Shown: positions 35,728-46,020, numbered from the stretch's first letter. The stretch is DNA of 64,000 bases from Legionella israelensis (GCF_004571175.1 NZ_CP038273.1:2356001-2420000), one strand, 5' to 3'. The notes: generated by a model from the letters alone, not told the origin. Translations and numbers: made by a program.

Positions 35728-36482
35728 TGTGTGGAATATGTGGGTGCTCGGATCACATTCATGATCAGGATGTGAATGAAATTCATCATCACCAAAGTGA
35801 CCGCAATATCATCGTTGTGGAAGAAGATTTATTGGCTAAGAACAAGCAATATGCCATTAAGAACCGTGCTCATTTTCAGCAAAAAAATATAATTGCTTTA
35901 AACTTAATGTCGAGCCCTGGTGCCGGAAAAACAACCCTACTCGGTAAAACGTTTCAAAGCTTAAAAAAATACAAACGCATGGCAGTCATTGTTGGCGATC
36001 AGCAAACCGATGAAGATGCAGCAAAACTAAAAGAGTGTGGTGCGCAGGCCTTGCAAATTAATACAGGACGAGTTTGCCACCTGGATGCTCACATGATCGG
36101 CCACGCCGTTGAGGAGTTATCAATCCAGGATAATACTCTTTTATTCATTGAAAATGTAGGAAACCTGGTCTGCCCGGCAAGTTTTGATTTAGGGGAAACC
36201 CATAAAATTGTCCTGTTATCCATAACGGAAGGTGACAATAAACCCTTGAAATACCCTGACATGTTCCGCGGCGCCGATTTGGTATTAATTACCAAAATGG
36301 ATTTATTACCCTATGTACAATTTGATCTTGATCAATGCGAAGATTACATACGGCGAATCAACCAAAAAGTTCGGATTTTACATCTAGCCTCTACCTCAGA
36401 CCAAGGCATTCATGATTGGCATCAATGGTTGCATGTTGCTTGTAATCTGAGTGACTTGAATTGTCATCCAAAAAGATTTTAA
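35727..36482 (+). CDS. hypB: hydrogenase nickel incorporation GTPase HypB
   Basis: A 251-residue SIMIBI-class GTPase. The N-terminal CGICGC is the high-affinity nickel site (CxxCGC), followed by a short His-rich stretch (IHHHQS). The P-loop is SSPGAGKTTL and the guanine-specificity motif TKMD. It drives Ni transfer from HypA into the active site. It is second in the hyp operon, overlapping hypA. Confidence 0.95.
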   Translation: MCGICGCSDHIHDQDVNEIHHHQSDRNIIVVEEDLLAKNKQYAIKNRAHFQQKNIIALNLMSSPGAGKTTLLGKTFQSLKKYKRMAVIVGDQQTDEDAAKLKECGAQALQINTGRVCHLDAHMIGHAVEELSIQDNTLLFIENVGNLVCPASFDLGETHKIVLLSITEGDNKPLKYPDMFRGADLVLITKMDLLPYVQFDLDQCEDYIRRINQKVRILHLASTSDQGIHDWHQWLHVACNLSDLNCHPKRF

Positions 36483-36510
36483 AAAAATTTCGGAGTAAGT
36501 TTCGGATTGT

Positions 36511-38748
36511 ATGAATTTAAAAAGACAACAAATTACAATTCAAGGCGTTGTTCAAGGTGTAGGCTTTCGCCCCCATGTTTACCATACAGCAATCCATTTA
36601 AATCTGACTGGCTGGGTAAAAAACAATAATCATGGAGTCATCATAGAAATCCAGGGTTCATCCACCGATCAATTTTTATCAAAGCTCAAAGAATCGTTAC
36701 CCCCACTAGCGCGCATTGATGCCATACAATGTCAGAAGATCCCTTTAATCCAAAATGAGAAGCATTTTCAAATTAAGTCCAGTGAAGGAGAGAGCAGTAA
36801 TACGATTATTTCCCCGGATATTGGAATATGTCAGGATTGCCTGAAGGAATTATTTGATCCCAAAAGCCGGTACTATCTCTACCCGTTTTTAAATTGCACT
36901 CAATGTGGACCGCGTTTAACGGTCACTCGCCAGCTTCCCTACGACCGCGCTCAAACTTCTATGGATACTTTCTCACTTTGTAGTGCCTGTGAAAAAGATT
37001 ATAGTGATCCTATCAATCGTCGCTATCATGCCCAGCCTACCGCTTGCAGCTTATGCGGCCCACAACTATCTACCAGCATTAAAGCAATGGCCAAAGCCAT
37101 CCAACAAGGCAAAATTTTAGCGGTTAAGGGGTTAGGCGGCTATCAGCTAATCTGTGATGCATGGAATAAAGCAAGTATTTCAACGTTACGTGCAAGAAAA
37201 AAACGAGCAGCTAAACCCTTTGCCGTTTTAGTGCCTAATTTAAAAAGCGCCGAGCAAATAGTCTCTATCTCTCCGCTGGGACGAGAATTACTAACTTGCC
37301 AAACTCGGCCTATCGTTTTGTTAAATAAATTAATGGATTGCATGCCTGAAGATCTTGCTCCAGGTTTAAATCAGCTAGGCATTATGCTGCCAACCACCCC
37401 AATTCATTACCTACTGTTTCACGCCATAATGGGTTTTCCTAGGGGATTAGAGTGGTTAGATAAACCGGATTCAACTATGTTGGTCGTCACCAGTGCAAAT
37501 GTAGGTGGTAATCCGCTTCTAATTGACGATACCCAAGCTGAAGAAGCGTTGGCTTCTATTGCTGATTTAACAATTTCGTATAACCGTAATATTGTCACAC
37601 GGGTGGATGATTCCGTCATAAAATTAATCAATCATTCACCGGCTTTTATCCGCCGTGCTCGTGGTTATGTTCCACAAGCCATTAAACTGCCTTTTACGAT
37701 ACCAACAACATTGGCCTTAGGCGGGCATCTTAAAAATACATTTTGCATAACCCGGAAGGATGAAGCCTTTGTGTCACAATACATCGGTAGTTTAAGTAAC
37801 AAGGATACCATCGAGTTTTTTCATGAATCTTTAGAGCATTTACAAGATTTTTTAAACATCAAACCTGAACAAGTGGCATGTGATTTACACCCCGATTTTT
37901 ATACGACTCAACTGGCTGAAACCTATGACTGTCCAATGATTAATGTGCAACATCAACACGCCCACTTGGCATCAGTCGCCGCTGAGCATCACATCATCCA
38001 TCCTGCTCTTGGTTTGGCCCTGGATGGATACGGCTATGGAACACAAGGGGCGTCCTGGGGTGGGGAGTTGATGTTATTGGATAATGCCTGCTTTGAAAGG
38101 CTGGGGAGTTTTTACCCCCTCACTATGCCAGGAGGCGATCGTGTCGCTAAAGAACCCTGGCGGATGGGCGCATCTGTTTTACATGAGTTGGGTTTAAATG
38201 AAGAAATCAGTGCACGTTTTGGCAATATGACTCAAGCGAAGTACTTATCTGATCTACTTGTCAGCCAATGTTCATTGCCAGCAACCAGTAGTTGTGGCCG
38301 TTATTTTGATGCAGCCAGCGCGCTGTTGGGGGTCACTCACGTTTCCAATTATGAAGGTCATGCAGCACAATTGCTGGAAAGTTTGGTAACAGAGCCTGAG
38401 GTGATATCAAACGGCTGGATCATTGAAAATGGACATTTTAATTTATTGCCAACTTTCGCAGAGCTTTTGGAACTCGATCCGATAACAGGCAGTAATCGTT
38501 TCCATGGAACTTTAGTTGCGGGATTAAGTGAATGGATTTTAATATGGGTTAAAAACACCGGTTTGCGTACTGTATTATTAAGCGGCGGCTGCTTTTTAAA
38601 TCAGAGATTAACGGAGGGTTTAATCCAAACCTTGAGTCAGCGAGGCTTGAGTGTCTATTTGCCAAAACAGCTTCCTGCCAACGATGGGGGAATATCCCTG
38701 GGTCAAGCTTGGGTAGCAGGGGTTGCTAATTGTGGGAAGAAACGCTAG
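36511..38748 (+). CDS. hypF: carbamoyltransferase HypF
   Basis: A 745-residue protein making the thiocarbamate that becomes the CN ligands of the [NiFe] site. Domains in order: acylphosphatase (GVVQGVGFRPHVYH, 1-90), two zinc-finger segments with CxxC pairs (CQDCLKE, CTQCGPRL, CSACEKD, CSLCGP, about 105-185), a YrdC-like domain (from about 195, with KGLGGYQLICDA), and a Kae1-like C-terminal domain (QHQHAHLASVAAEH, ALDGYGYGTQGASWGGE). The length is normal for the family. Confidence 0.95.
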   Translation: MNLKRQQITIQGVVQGVGFRPHVYHTAIHLNLTGWVKNNNHGVIIEIQGSSTDQFLSKLKESLPPLARIDAIQCQKIPLIQNEKHFQIKSSEGESSNTIISPDIGICQDCLKELFDPKSRYYLYPFLNCTQCGPRLTVTRQLPYDRAQTSMDTFSLCSACEKDYSDPINRRYHAQPTACSLCGPQLSTSIKAMAKAIQQGKILAVKGLGGYQLICDAWNKASISTLRARKKRAAKPFAVLVPNLKSAEQIVSISPLGRELLTCQTRPIVLLNKLMDCMPEDLAPGLNQLGIMLPTTPIHYLLFHAIMGFPRGLEWLDKPDSTMLVVTSANVGGNPLLIDDTQAEEALASIADLTISYNRNIVTRVDDSVIKLINHSPAFIRRARGYVPQAIKLPFTIPTTLALGGHLKNTFCITRKDEAFVSQYIGSLSNKDTIEFFHESLEHLQDFLNIKPEQVACDLHPDFYTTQLAETYDCPMINVQHQHAHLASVAAEHHIIHPALGLALDGYGYGTQGASWGGELMLLDNACFERLGSFYPLTMPGGDRVAKEPWRMGASVLHELGLNEEISARFGNMTQAKYLSDLLVSQCSLPATSSCGRYFDAASALLGVTHVSNYEGHAAQLLESLVTEPEVISNGWIIENGHFNLLPTFAELLELDPITGSNRFHGTLVAGLSEWILIWVKNTGLRTVLLSGGCFLNQRLTEGLIQTLSQRGLSVYLPKQLPANDGGISLGQAWVAGVANCGKKR

Positions 38749-38796
38749 TGTTCTTATTCACTCATGAGTTATTCATCACGGCATAAGGATTCAAAA

Positions 38797-39027
38797 ATGT
38801 GTTTGGCCATACCAGCACAAATCACAAAACTGCTTCCAAACCAACGCGCAATTGCTAACATCGGCGGAGTAGAAAAAGAAATTGCCCTTTCACTTGTTGA
38901 AGATGTCAGCGAAGGTGATTATGTCATTCTCCATGTAGGTTATGCTCTCACAAAACTAAATGAACAAGAAGCCAAAAAAACGTTGGAATTATTTGCTCAA
39001 ATGCAAGCAACAGGACGTGCTGTATGA
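38797..39027 (+). CDS. hypC: hydrogenase assembly chaperone HypC
   Basis: A 76-residue chaperone starting MCLAIPAQI. Cys2 is essential in the family, so the ATG at 38797 (AAGGAT upstream) is preferred over an ATG 33 bp earlier. It carries the Fe(CN)2CO unit with HypD. The hypD ATG overlaps its stop. Confidence 0.94.
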   Translation: MCLAIPAQITKLLPNQRAIANIGGVEKEIALSLVEDVSEGDYVILHVGYALTKLNEQEAKKTLELFAQMQATGRAV

Positions 39028-40145
39028 GATATATTGAAGAATTTCGTAATGCCGATTATGCACAAACGCTGGCTAAGGAAATTGCAGATAAGGCCTTCCC
39101 TTCACGACACTATAATCTGATGGAATTTTGCGGAGGACATACTCATACCATCCACCGCTATGATATACCCAGTCTATTGCCAAATAATATAGAAATGATC
39201 CATGGTCCAGGATGTCCTGTTTGTGTCTTACCTATTGGACGTGTAGATAAAGCAATCTGGTTGGCGTCTCAACCAAATGTCATACTCTGCAGCTATGGCG
39301 ATATGTTACGTGTGCCAGGATCCGGCCAAAAAAGCTTATTGCAGGCAAAAGCAGACGGCGCTGATGTGAGAATGATTTATTCGGTCGATGATGCCTTGAA
39401 AATAGCTCAACAAAATCCTGAAAAAGAAGTTATTTTTTTCGCAATTGGTTTTGAAACCACTACACCACCAACCGCATTTGCCATTTTACAAGCCAGGCAT
39501 TTAAACCTCTCCAACTTCACCGTGTTTTGTAATCATGTCCTTACTCCCGTGGCCATGGAATGTTTGTTGCAAGCGCAACGTGAAGAAGACGCCGCTGTGA
39601 ATTTGGATGGGTTCGTCGGCCCTGCCCATGTCAGCATTGTCATTGGCAGTCAGGCTTATGAAGCAGTGTGCCAAAAATATCAAAAACCGATAGTGATTTC
39701 AGGATTTGAGCCTTTGGATGTGCTGCACTCCATTCTTATGCTTGTTGAACAAATCAATCAAAATCGCTGTGAAGTGGAAATTCAATATACAAGAGCAGTA
39801 ACGTCAACAGGAAACTTAACCACCCAAGCCATGATGGATGAAGTCCTACAGCTGCGCTCAAGCTTTGAATGGCGTGGATTAGGTCATATCCCTCAAAGTG
39901 CACTGGAAATCAAATCAGCTTTTGCTTTTTTTGATGCGGAAAAGCGCTTTCAGCCTCCTGAAAGCCATGGTACAGAACATAAGCAATGTGATTGTGGTGA
40001 CATTCTGCGAGGGGTAAAAAAGCCGCGGGATTGCAAATTGTTTGCCAAGATATGTACTCCGGAAAATCCATTGGGTTCCTGCATGGTTTCTTCAGAGGGA
40101 GCCTGCGCCGCAGTTTATGCTTATGGTAGAGGGGATGTGGTATGA
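39024..40145 (+). CDS. hypD: hydrogenase formation protein HypD
   Basis: A 373-residue iron-sulfur protein that assembles the Fe(CN)2CO ligand set with HypC. Landmarks: MEFCGGHTHTIHRYD, HGPGCPVCVLP, FAIGFETTTPP, FVGPAHVSIVIGS, and the Cys set for the [4Fe-4S] cluster near the C-terminus (CDCGDILRG, CKLFAKICTPENPLGSCMVS). It overlaps hypC and hypE by 4 bp each. Confidence 0.95.
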   Translation: MRYIEEFRNADYAQTLAKEIADKAFPSRHYNLMEFCGGHTHTIHRYDIPSLLPNNIEMIHGPGCPVCVLPIGRVDKAIWLASQPNVILCSYGDMLRVPGSGQKSLLQAKADGADVRMIYSVDDALKIAQQNPEKEVIFFAIGFETTTPPTAFAILQARHLNLSNFTVFCNHVLTPVAMECLLQAQREEDAAVNLDGFVGPAHVSIVIGSQAYEAVCQKYQKPIVISGFEPLDVLHSILMLVEQINQNRCEVEIQYTRAVTSTGNLTTQAMMDEVLQLRSSFEWRGLGHIPQSALEIKSAFAFFDAEKRFQPPESHGTEHKQCDCGDILRGVKKPRDCKLFAKICTPENPLGSCMVSSEGACAAVYAYGRGDVV

Positions 40146-41215
40146 GTGAGACAGTTTTAGAGCATTCAATCAAGCGAAGAAAATCAACAGGACCTAAACT
40201 GAATATAAAAAAAGGCCGAGTTAATTTAAGCCACGGCAGTGGTGGCCGTGCCATGGCACAATTAATCGATCAACTGTTTCTAGAGGCATTTGATAATGAA
40301 TGGTTAGCGCAGAAAAATGATCAGGCTTGTTTTTCTGTCAATGCAGGGCGAATGGTGATGGCAACAGATGCTCATGTCATCTCCCCCTTGTTTTTCCCGG
40401 GCGGGGATATTGGAGCATTGTCTGTACATGGTACCATCAATGATATCGTTATGTCGGGAGCAAAACCGCTTTATTTATCAGCCAGTTTCATTTTAGAAGA
40501 GGGCTTGCCTTTGACTGATTTAAAAATCATTGTTACATCCATGGCTCTTGCGGCAAAGGAATCGGGAGTAGCCATCATTACCGGCGATACCAAAGTTGTG
40601 GAACGTGGTAAAGGAGATGGCGTATTTATTACCACTACCGGCGTTGGCGTGGTGCCAGAAGGTGTCAACATTTCCGGTAACCAGGCCACGCCAGGTGATC
40701 AAGTCATTGTAAGCGGTTATGTTGGCGATCATGGCGTAGCAATTATGTCATTACGCAATAATTTACAATTTTCAACGTCAATACAGTCAGACACAGCATC
40801 ATTACATGATTTGGTTTCTAATATGATCAAAACAGTACCAAACATTCATTGCTTGCGTGATCCAACACGAGGCGGAGTTGCTACCACATTGAATGAGTTT
40901 GCTAGACAGTCACAAGTCGGCTTTCTCGTTCATGAAGCAAAAATACCGGTGCGCACGGAAGTAGTTAGTGCTTGTGAGCTGTTAGGACTGGATCCTCTGT
41001 ATGTGGCTAATGAAGGCAAATTGTTAGCCATTTGTGCGCCGGATGATGCAAAGAAACTTTTAGAAGCCATGCACCAACATCCTCTGGGAAAACACGCTGC
41101 AATTATTGGGGAAGTGGTTGAGGACTCACGTCATTTTGTTCAATTACAAACAAAATTTGGCGGCAAAAGAATCATAGATTGGCTCACTGGAGAGCAACTT
41201 CCAAGAATTTGCTGA
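40142..41215 (+). CDS. hypE: hydrogenase maturation protein HypE
   Basis: A 357-residue PurM-like enzyme that dehydrates the HypF-derived thiocarboxamide to thiocyanate. It has LSHGSGGRAM at the N-terminal ATP site, ITGDTKVVERGKGDGVFI, DPTRGGVATTLNEFA, and ends in PRIC, whose last Cys carries the modified group. A 28-residue extension precedes the usual start, a little longer than in many HypE proteins. Confidence 0.95.
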   Translation: MSETVLEHSIKRRKSTGPKLNIKKGRVNLSHGSGGRAMAQLIDQLFLEAFDNEWLAQKNDQACFSVNAGRMVMATDAHVISPLFFPGGDIGALSVHGTINDIVMSGAKPLYLSASFILEEGLPLTDLKIIVTSMALAAKESGVAIITGDTKVVERGKGDGVFITTTGVGVVPEGVNISGNQATPGDQVIVSGYVGDHGVAIMSLRNNLQFSTSIQSDTASLHDLVSNMIKTVPNIHCLRDPTRGGVATTLNEFARQSQVGFLVHEAKIPVRTEVVSACELLGLDPLYVANEGKLLAICAPDDAKKLLEAMHQHPLGKHAAIIGEVVEDSRHFVQLQTKFGGKRIIDWLTGEQLPRIC

Positions 41216-41240
41216 TATACAATATGAGAAGAGAAAAGAT

Positions 41241-42371
41241 ATGGACGCGCAATTCCTTCCACACGAAAACTTCCAGTTTCTGCTAGAAGTTTTGCAACAA
41301 TCAGGCTATCGCTGCATTGGTCCGCAAGTACGAGACGGTGCAATTGTTTATGACGACCTTACCGAAGCAAAGCAATTGCCCTGGGGAGTGCGAGACAGTC
41401 AACAGCCCGGTGAATACACGCTCAAAACTACCGCAGAGAAAAAAGCCTTCGCCTGGGCCAACGGTCCACAGGGAATCAAGCCACATCTGTTCAAAGCACG
41501 AGAAACAATTTGGCGTGTCATTCGAAACGATGTTGGAAAGCTTGAATTTAAGCCTGAGCAAGCAGAAGAACAGCCTATCGCTTATATCGGAGGACGTTCC
41601 TGTGATCTGATGGCTATGTCCATCCAAGATAAGGTATTTGTAGAAGGTCCTCACCAAGACCCTCGCTATCGTTACCGTCGTGAACAATTATTTGTGGTGG
41701 CCGTGAATTGTAGCTATGCTTCTTCCAGTTGCTTTTGCGTCTCCGCTGGTACTGGTCCTGAAGTGCAAAGTTCTTATGATTTACTGCTGACCGAAATTGA
41801 TAAAGGATTTACAGTAAAAAGCGGAAGTGAGCGGGGCCAAAACATTTTATTAAAACTCATTTTATCCAAAGCCTCGCCACTGCAACAAGAACAAGCTGCC
41901 GACCAGCCCAAACAAGCGGCCAGCATGCAAACCAAACGCATTCCTCTGGATAATAAAAAAGGACTACGTGATTTGCTGTTTTCAAATTTAAATCACCCGC
42001 GTTGGGATGATGTGGCTGAGCGTTGTTTGTCTTGTGGCAATTGTACTCTTGTTTGCCCGACCTGTTTTTGCCACAGTGAAGTAGAAAAGCCAAGCCTTGA
42101 TGGCAGTGGCAGTGAACACCAACGAGAATGGGACTCTTGCTTTAGTGAAGGCCACAGTTATTTGGGTGGTGAGCCGATTCGAGAGGATACACGTAAGCGA
42201 TACCGACAATGGTTAACCCATAAAGTAGGGAGTTGGTTCGATCAGTTTGACGTTAGCGGCTGTGTAGGTTGCGGTCGTTGTGTAACCTGGTGCCCGGTAG
42301 GTATCGACATCACTGAAGAATTGGCCGCAATTTCTGGTGAGTCAAATATTAAAAAGGTCAAGGATGATTAA
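41241..42371 (+). CDS. hyhB: group 3b hydrogenase beta subunit, 4Fe-4S dicluster protein
   Basis: A 376-residue electron-transfer subunit with a beta-subunit-type N-terminal domain ([26 protein letters not shown]) and two C-terminal ferredoxin clusters: [14 protein letters not shown] (about residue 264 on) and [16 protein letters not shown] (about 341 on). It passes electrons between the small subunit and the flavin subunit. It starts 25 bp after hypE and leads the structural genes in the order B-G-S-L, as in sulfhydrogenase-type operons. Confidence 0.9.
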   Translation: MDAQFLPHENFQFLLEVLQQSGYRCIGPQVRDGAIVYDDLTEAKQLPWGVRDSQQPGEYTLKTTAEKKAFAWANGPQGIKPHLFKARETIWRVIRNDVGKLEFKPEQAEEQPIAYIGGRSCDLMAMSIQDKVFVEGPHQDPRYRYRREQLFVVAVNCSYASSSCFCVSAGTGPEVQSSYDLLLTEIDKGFTVKSGSERGQNILLKLILSKASPLQQEQAADQPKQAASMQTKRIPLDNKKGLRDLLFSNLNHPRWDDVAERCLSCGNCTLVCPTCFCHSEVEKPSLDGSGSEHQREWDSCFSEGHSYLGGEPIREDTRKRYRQWLTHKVGSWFDQFDVSGCVGCGRCVTWCPVGIDITEELAAISGESNIKKVKDD

Positions 42372-42503
42372 AAGTATAGGTCGGCGATGCCCAAAGGTGA
42401 TTTTTTAAGTTTTTTACGCATCTTAAGTAGGCACTATTCGTCACAGAACTAATTTTTCACAACAACATGATATTATAAATAAACTCATGACGAGACAACA
42501 AAA

Positions 42504-43331
42504 ATGAAGGACTCCTACTTACCCCGTACAGCTCAAATTATAGAACGCAAGCAAGAATCCCCAACCATATTTACCCTGAATACACAATTTGTTGATTCAT
42601 CTAAACCTTTTCAATTTTCTCCAGGCCAATTCAATATGCTTTACCTTTATGGCGTGGGTGAAGTGCCAATCTCTATCTCTTCTGATCCCGCGGAAGATCA
42701 TTTTTTAAGTCATACCATTCGTACTGTGGGGCGGGTAACCAAGGCAATGAATGCGTTAAAAAAAAACGATACGATAGGCATTCGTGGCCCATATGGTCGC
42801 GGTTGGCCCGTAGATAGAGCTAAGGGCCAAAATGTACTCATTATCACAGGGGGCTTAGGTTGTGCGCCCACGGTCTCCTTAGTTCGATATATTTTAGCAA
42901 GACGAAAATATTTCGGCAGCTTGAAAATCCTGCAAGGGGTTAAGCACAGTGAAGATTTTATTTATCGTAAGCAATATAAAAAATGGCAGGAAGCATATGA
43001 CACCGAAGTGCATATCGCCGCTGATCAAGCCAGGCCAAATTGGACCTGGCACAAAGGCTATGTCACTGAACTCATCGACACTTTGATCTTAAACCCAAAA
43101 AAGACCATAGTTATGATGTGTGGACCTGAAATGATGATGGGTGCGGCGGTCGAAGTCTTGCGCAATAAGTTGATTTCAGAAGATGATATATATCTTAGCA
43201 TGGAGCGAAATATGGAATGCGCCATTGGACATTGTGGCCACTGCCAATATGGAGGCTTGTTCATTTGTAAAGATGGACCGGTGTTTTCCTATCCAGAAGT
43301 GAAAGCACTGTTTAACATAAAAGGATTTTAG
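42504..43331 (+). CDS. hyhG: group 3b hydrogenase gamma subunit, FAD/NAD(P)-binding
   Basis: A 275-residue flavoprotein of the ferredoxin-NADP reductase superfamily. It has an FAD-binding barrel (FQFSPGQFNMLYLYGVGEVPISI), IRGPYGRGWP, the NAD(P) site ITGGLGCAPTVSLV, and a C-terminal [2Fe-2S] cluster MECAIGHCGHCQYGGLFIC. It links H2 oxidation or production to NAD(P)H. A gap of 132 bp after hyhB has no gene. The small-subunit ATG follows directly. Confidence 0.9.
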   Translation: MKDSYLPRTAQIIERKQESPTIFTLNTQFVDSSKPFQFSPGQFNMLYLYGVGEVPISISSDPAEDHFLSHTIRTVGRVTKAMNALKKNDTIGIRGPYGRGWPVDRAKGQNVLIITGGLGCAPTVSLVRYILARRKYFGSLKILQGVKHSEDFIYRKQYKKWQEAYDTEVHIAADQARPNWTWHKGYVTELIDTLILNPKKTIVMMCGPEMMMGAAVEVLRNKLISEDDIYLSMERNMECAIGHCGHCQYGGLFICKDGPVFSYPEVKALFNIKGF

Positions 43332-43333
43332 CC

Positions 43334-44125
43334 ATGGCGAAACCACGCTTGGCTGTACATAAATTTACCTCATGTGATGGCTGCCAGCTGGCTTTTTTAA
43401 ATGCTGGGGAAGCTTTATTAACCCTGTCTGAAATGATGGAAATCATCCATTTTGTTGAAGCCGGTCAAGTTGATATGGATACGCCGGTGGATATAACCTT
43501 TGTGGAAGGCAGTATATCTACACCTGATGAAGTTGAACGCATTCAAACCGTTCGCAAAAAAACCAAATACTTAATTACGATTGGTGCTTGTGCAACTGCA
43601 GGCGGTATTCAAGCTTTACGAAATGCTGCAAATTATCACCAATGGATGTCCAGTATTTATGCGACACCGAATACGATCAAGAGTCTGGAGACTTCAACGG
43701 CCATTTCGCATCATGTTAAAGTAGATTGGGAATTATGGGGATGCCCGGTTAATACCGGGCAAGTGATGGATGCAATACGTTCATTATTGTTTTCCGCAAG
43801 TCCACGCATTAGAAGAGACTCAGTGTGCATGGAGTGCAAACGAAAAAACTACGTCTGTGTTTTGGTGGCAAAAAAAGAGCCCTGCATGGGGCCTGTGACT
43901 CAAACAGGATGTGGCGTGCTTTGTCCTGGTGCGAACCGCGCCTGTTATGCCTGCTATGGCCCTTCGGAAAACCCGAATACGGATTCTTTAGGTGGATGGT
44001 TTAAACAAAAAATTGGCTTGGACAAAAAAGCAATCGCCAAACAATTTTTACACATTAATAATCAGGCGCCAGCTTTTAATCAAGCGGCAAGTTATTTTAA
44101 AGGGATTAAAATTGTCAAAGAATAA
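43334..44125 (+). CDS. hyhS: group 3b [NiFe] hydrogenase small (delta) subunit
   Basis: A 263-residue cytosolic small subunit. The proximal cluster motif FTSCDGCQLAFL is at the N-terminus, GACATAGGIQALRN and LWGCPVNTGQVMDA follow, and the distal cysteines are in CMECKRKNYVCV, CMGPVTQTGCGVLCPG and CYACYGP. There is no Tat signal, in line with a cytoplasmic bidirectional enzyme. The downstream large-subunit frame overlaps its end. Confidence 0.92.
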   Translation: MAKPRLAVHKFTSCDGCQLAFLNAGEALLTLSEMMEIIHFVEAGQVDMDTPVDITFVEGSISTPDEVERIQTVRKKTKYLITIGACATAGGIQALRNAANYHQWMSSIYATPNTIKSLETSTAISHHVKVDWELWGCPVNTGQVMDAIRSLLFSASPRIRRDSVCMECKRKNYVCVLVAKKEPCMGPVTQTGCGVLCPGANRACYACYGPSENPNTDSLGGWFKQKIGLDKKAIAKQFLHINNQAPAFNQAASYFKGIKIVKE

Positions 44126-45410
44126 GAAAAGCATTCATGTGCCCATATTGGCAAGAGTCGAAGGAGAGGGTGCGCTTGAAATCGAAATCGTAAATGATGC
44201 AATTCAAAAGCTGCAATTGCAGATTTATGAACCACCGCGACTGTTTGAAAAATTCCTGGAAGGACGGAGTTATAAGGAAGTGCTGGACATAGTCGCACGT
44301 ATTTGTGGGATTTGTCCAGTGGCTTATCAAATGAGCGCCGCCCACGCCATTGAGCATTGCTTTGGGGTCAAGCCAGGTAGCTGGGTGCGTGACATGCGGC
44401 GCTTGTTTTATTGCGGTGAATGGTTAGAAAGTCATAGCTTACATGTTCACTTTTTGGCTGCACCGGATTTTTTGGGGTTTCATTCCGCCCCAGAAATGGC
44501 AAAAGTTTATCCTGAAGAGGTGCGGCGCGGTTTACGATTGCAATCCTTTGGTAACGCACTGATATCATTGTTTGGTGGTCGTTCTGTACATCCTGTGGGT
44601 GCATGTATTGGCGGTTTTTATAAAGCTCCCACTCAGGCGCAAATAAATGAATTGTTAGCACTTGTACCAGATAGAATAGGAGACTGTGAACGATTAATCC
44701 AGTGGACAGCAACCCTACCAAAAATAGACAACTCTCATCCATTTACCAGTGTATCCTTACGACATCCTGATGAATATCCTATAAATGAAGGAAAAATTGT
44801 CTCAGATCAAGGTCTCGAAATAAGTATCGATCAATTTGATGATTACTTTAAAGAAAATCAAGTGCCTTATTCTAATGCCCTCCATTGCCTCCTCCAAGGA
44901 AAGCCGTATTTGGTTGGGCCATTAGCTCGCGTTAATAACAATTATCATCATTTACCTGAAGTGATCAAAGGCGTGTTGAAAAAATCTAGAATTTCCTTCC
45001 CAACTCAAAACATGAATCACAGCATCATCGCCCGTGCAGTTGAAATCTATTACTGCGTGCTGGAAGCTCAGCATTTGCTACAAAAATATGTTTATCCGAA
45101 AGCCCCACATGCCGAAATTACAACACGTGCCGGCAGAGGATATGGCTGCACAGAAGCCCCTCGAGGTATGCTTTGGCATTGTTATGACATGACGGAGAAT
45201 GGGCTTGTACAATCCGCCCGGATTGTTCCTCCAACCAGTCAAAATCAAGCCCGTATCGAACAAGATCTTCGAACTTCATTAGAACAATATGGCTTAAACA
45301 AAACAGACGATGATTTGCAAGCTTATAGTGAACAAATCATTCGAAACTATGATCCTTGCATATCCTGCTCTACTCATTTTTTAAATTTGCGTGTGAAGCG
45401 ACATGAATGA
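44112..45410 (+). CDS. hyhL: group 3b [NiFe] hydrogenase large (alpha) subunit
   Basis: The catalytic subunit, about 432 residues. The two Ni-binding motifs are L1 ARICGICPVAYQMSAAHAIE and L2 DPCISCSTH followed by a short tail FLNLRVKRHE that the maturation protease removes. I chose the TTG at 44112 (AAAGGG upstream) because it gives the usual start SIHVPILARVEGEGAL; the frame extends further back, but there it lies within hyhS. A start codon this far inside hyhS suggests translational coupling. It oxidises or evolves H2 with NAD(P) through HyhG. Confidence 0.93.
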   Translation: MSKNKKSIHVPILARVEGEGALEIEIVNDAIQKLQLQIYEPPRLFEKFLEGRSYKEVLDIVARICGICPVAYQMSAAHAIEHCFGVKPGSWVRDMRRLFYCGEWLESHSLHVHFLAAPDFLGFHSAPEMAKVYPEEVRRGLRLQSFGNALISLFGGRSVHPVGACIGGFYKAPTQAQINELLALVPDRIGDCERLIQWTATLPKIDNSHPFTSVSLRHPDEYPINEGKIVSDQGLEISIDQFDDYFKENQVPYSNALHCLLQGKPYLVGPLARVNNNYHHLPEVIKGVLKKSRISFPTQNMNHSIIARAVEIYYCVLEAQHLLQKYVYPKAPHAEITTRAGRGYGCTEAPRGMLWHCYDMTENGLVQSARIVPPTSQNQARIEQDLRTSLEQYGLNKTDDDLQAYSEQIIRNYDPCISCSTHFLNLRVKRHE

Positions 45411-45873
45411 TATTCGGGTGTTGGGCATTGGCTCACCGTTTGGTGATGATCAGGTTGGATGGCATGTGGTTAATCTTCTTAAACAACAAATCGGTCCGGA
45501 TTCGGGCCAATTGTTAATCACTGCATGCGATCGCCCGGGAACTCGTATATTAGAATTAATGCGTTCTGCGGATAAAGTTTTTCTAATTGATGCAGTGATG
45601 ACAGGTGCACCAGCAGGAACATTACATTATCTGAAAAATGAGGAAATCATCAGTTTTACCAATGGCTTATCAACCCATGGTATAGGTATAATTGATGCAA
45701 TTGAGATTGGTAAGGCATTGAATGAATTGCCTAAGCAAATTATTTTATACGGCATTGAAATAGAAAACGTTTCCAAAGACTTTAAATTAAGCAAAACGCT
45801 TAGGCGGTCTATAGAAGAAACAGTAGATGGTTTGGTTAAAGAAATTCATGATTTACTTAAAATTCCAAAATAG
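45403..45873 (+). CDS. [NiFe] hydrogenase maturation protease
   Basis: A 156-residue endopeptidase of the HyaD/HycI family that clips the C-terminal tail of the large subunit after nickel loading. Motifs: VLGIGSPFGDDQVGWHV with the metal-binding Asp, IDAVMTGAPAGT, and LSTHGIGI. It overlaps the large-subunit stop by 8 bp, closing the hydrogenase operon. Confidence 0.93.
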   Translation: MNDIRVLGIGSPFGDDQVGWHVVNLLKQQIGPDSGQLLITACDRPGTRILELMRSADKVFLIDAVMTGAPAGTLHYLKNEEIISFTNGLSTHGIGIIDAIEIGKALNELPKQIILYGIEIENVSKDFKLSKTLRRSIEETVDGLVKEIHDLLKIPK

Positions 45874-46020
45874 ACATGGAAGCATTGTAACCTAGGATTT
45901 TCGGCTAACCTTCCCACGTTACCCTACTTCACCACTAAAAAATAAACAAGATGTGATTACGCTGATGAATTAAGAAACCATAGATCTGGGACGATAAAAG
46001 ACATAGATAAAGTTCTCATT

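Noticed and set aside
43992-44111. Upstream extension of the hydrogenase large subunit
   Set aside because: This part lies inside the small-subunit gene in another frame and lacks similarity to large-subunit N-termini; TTG 44112 fits better.
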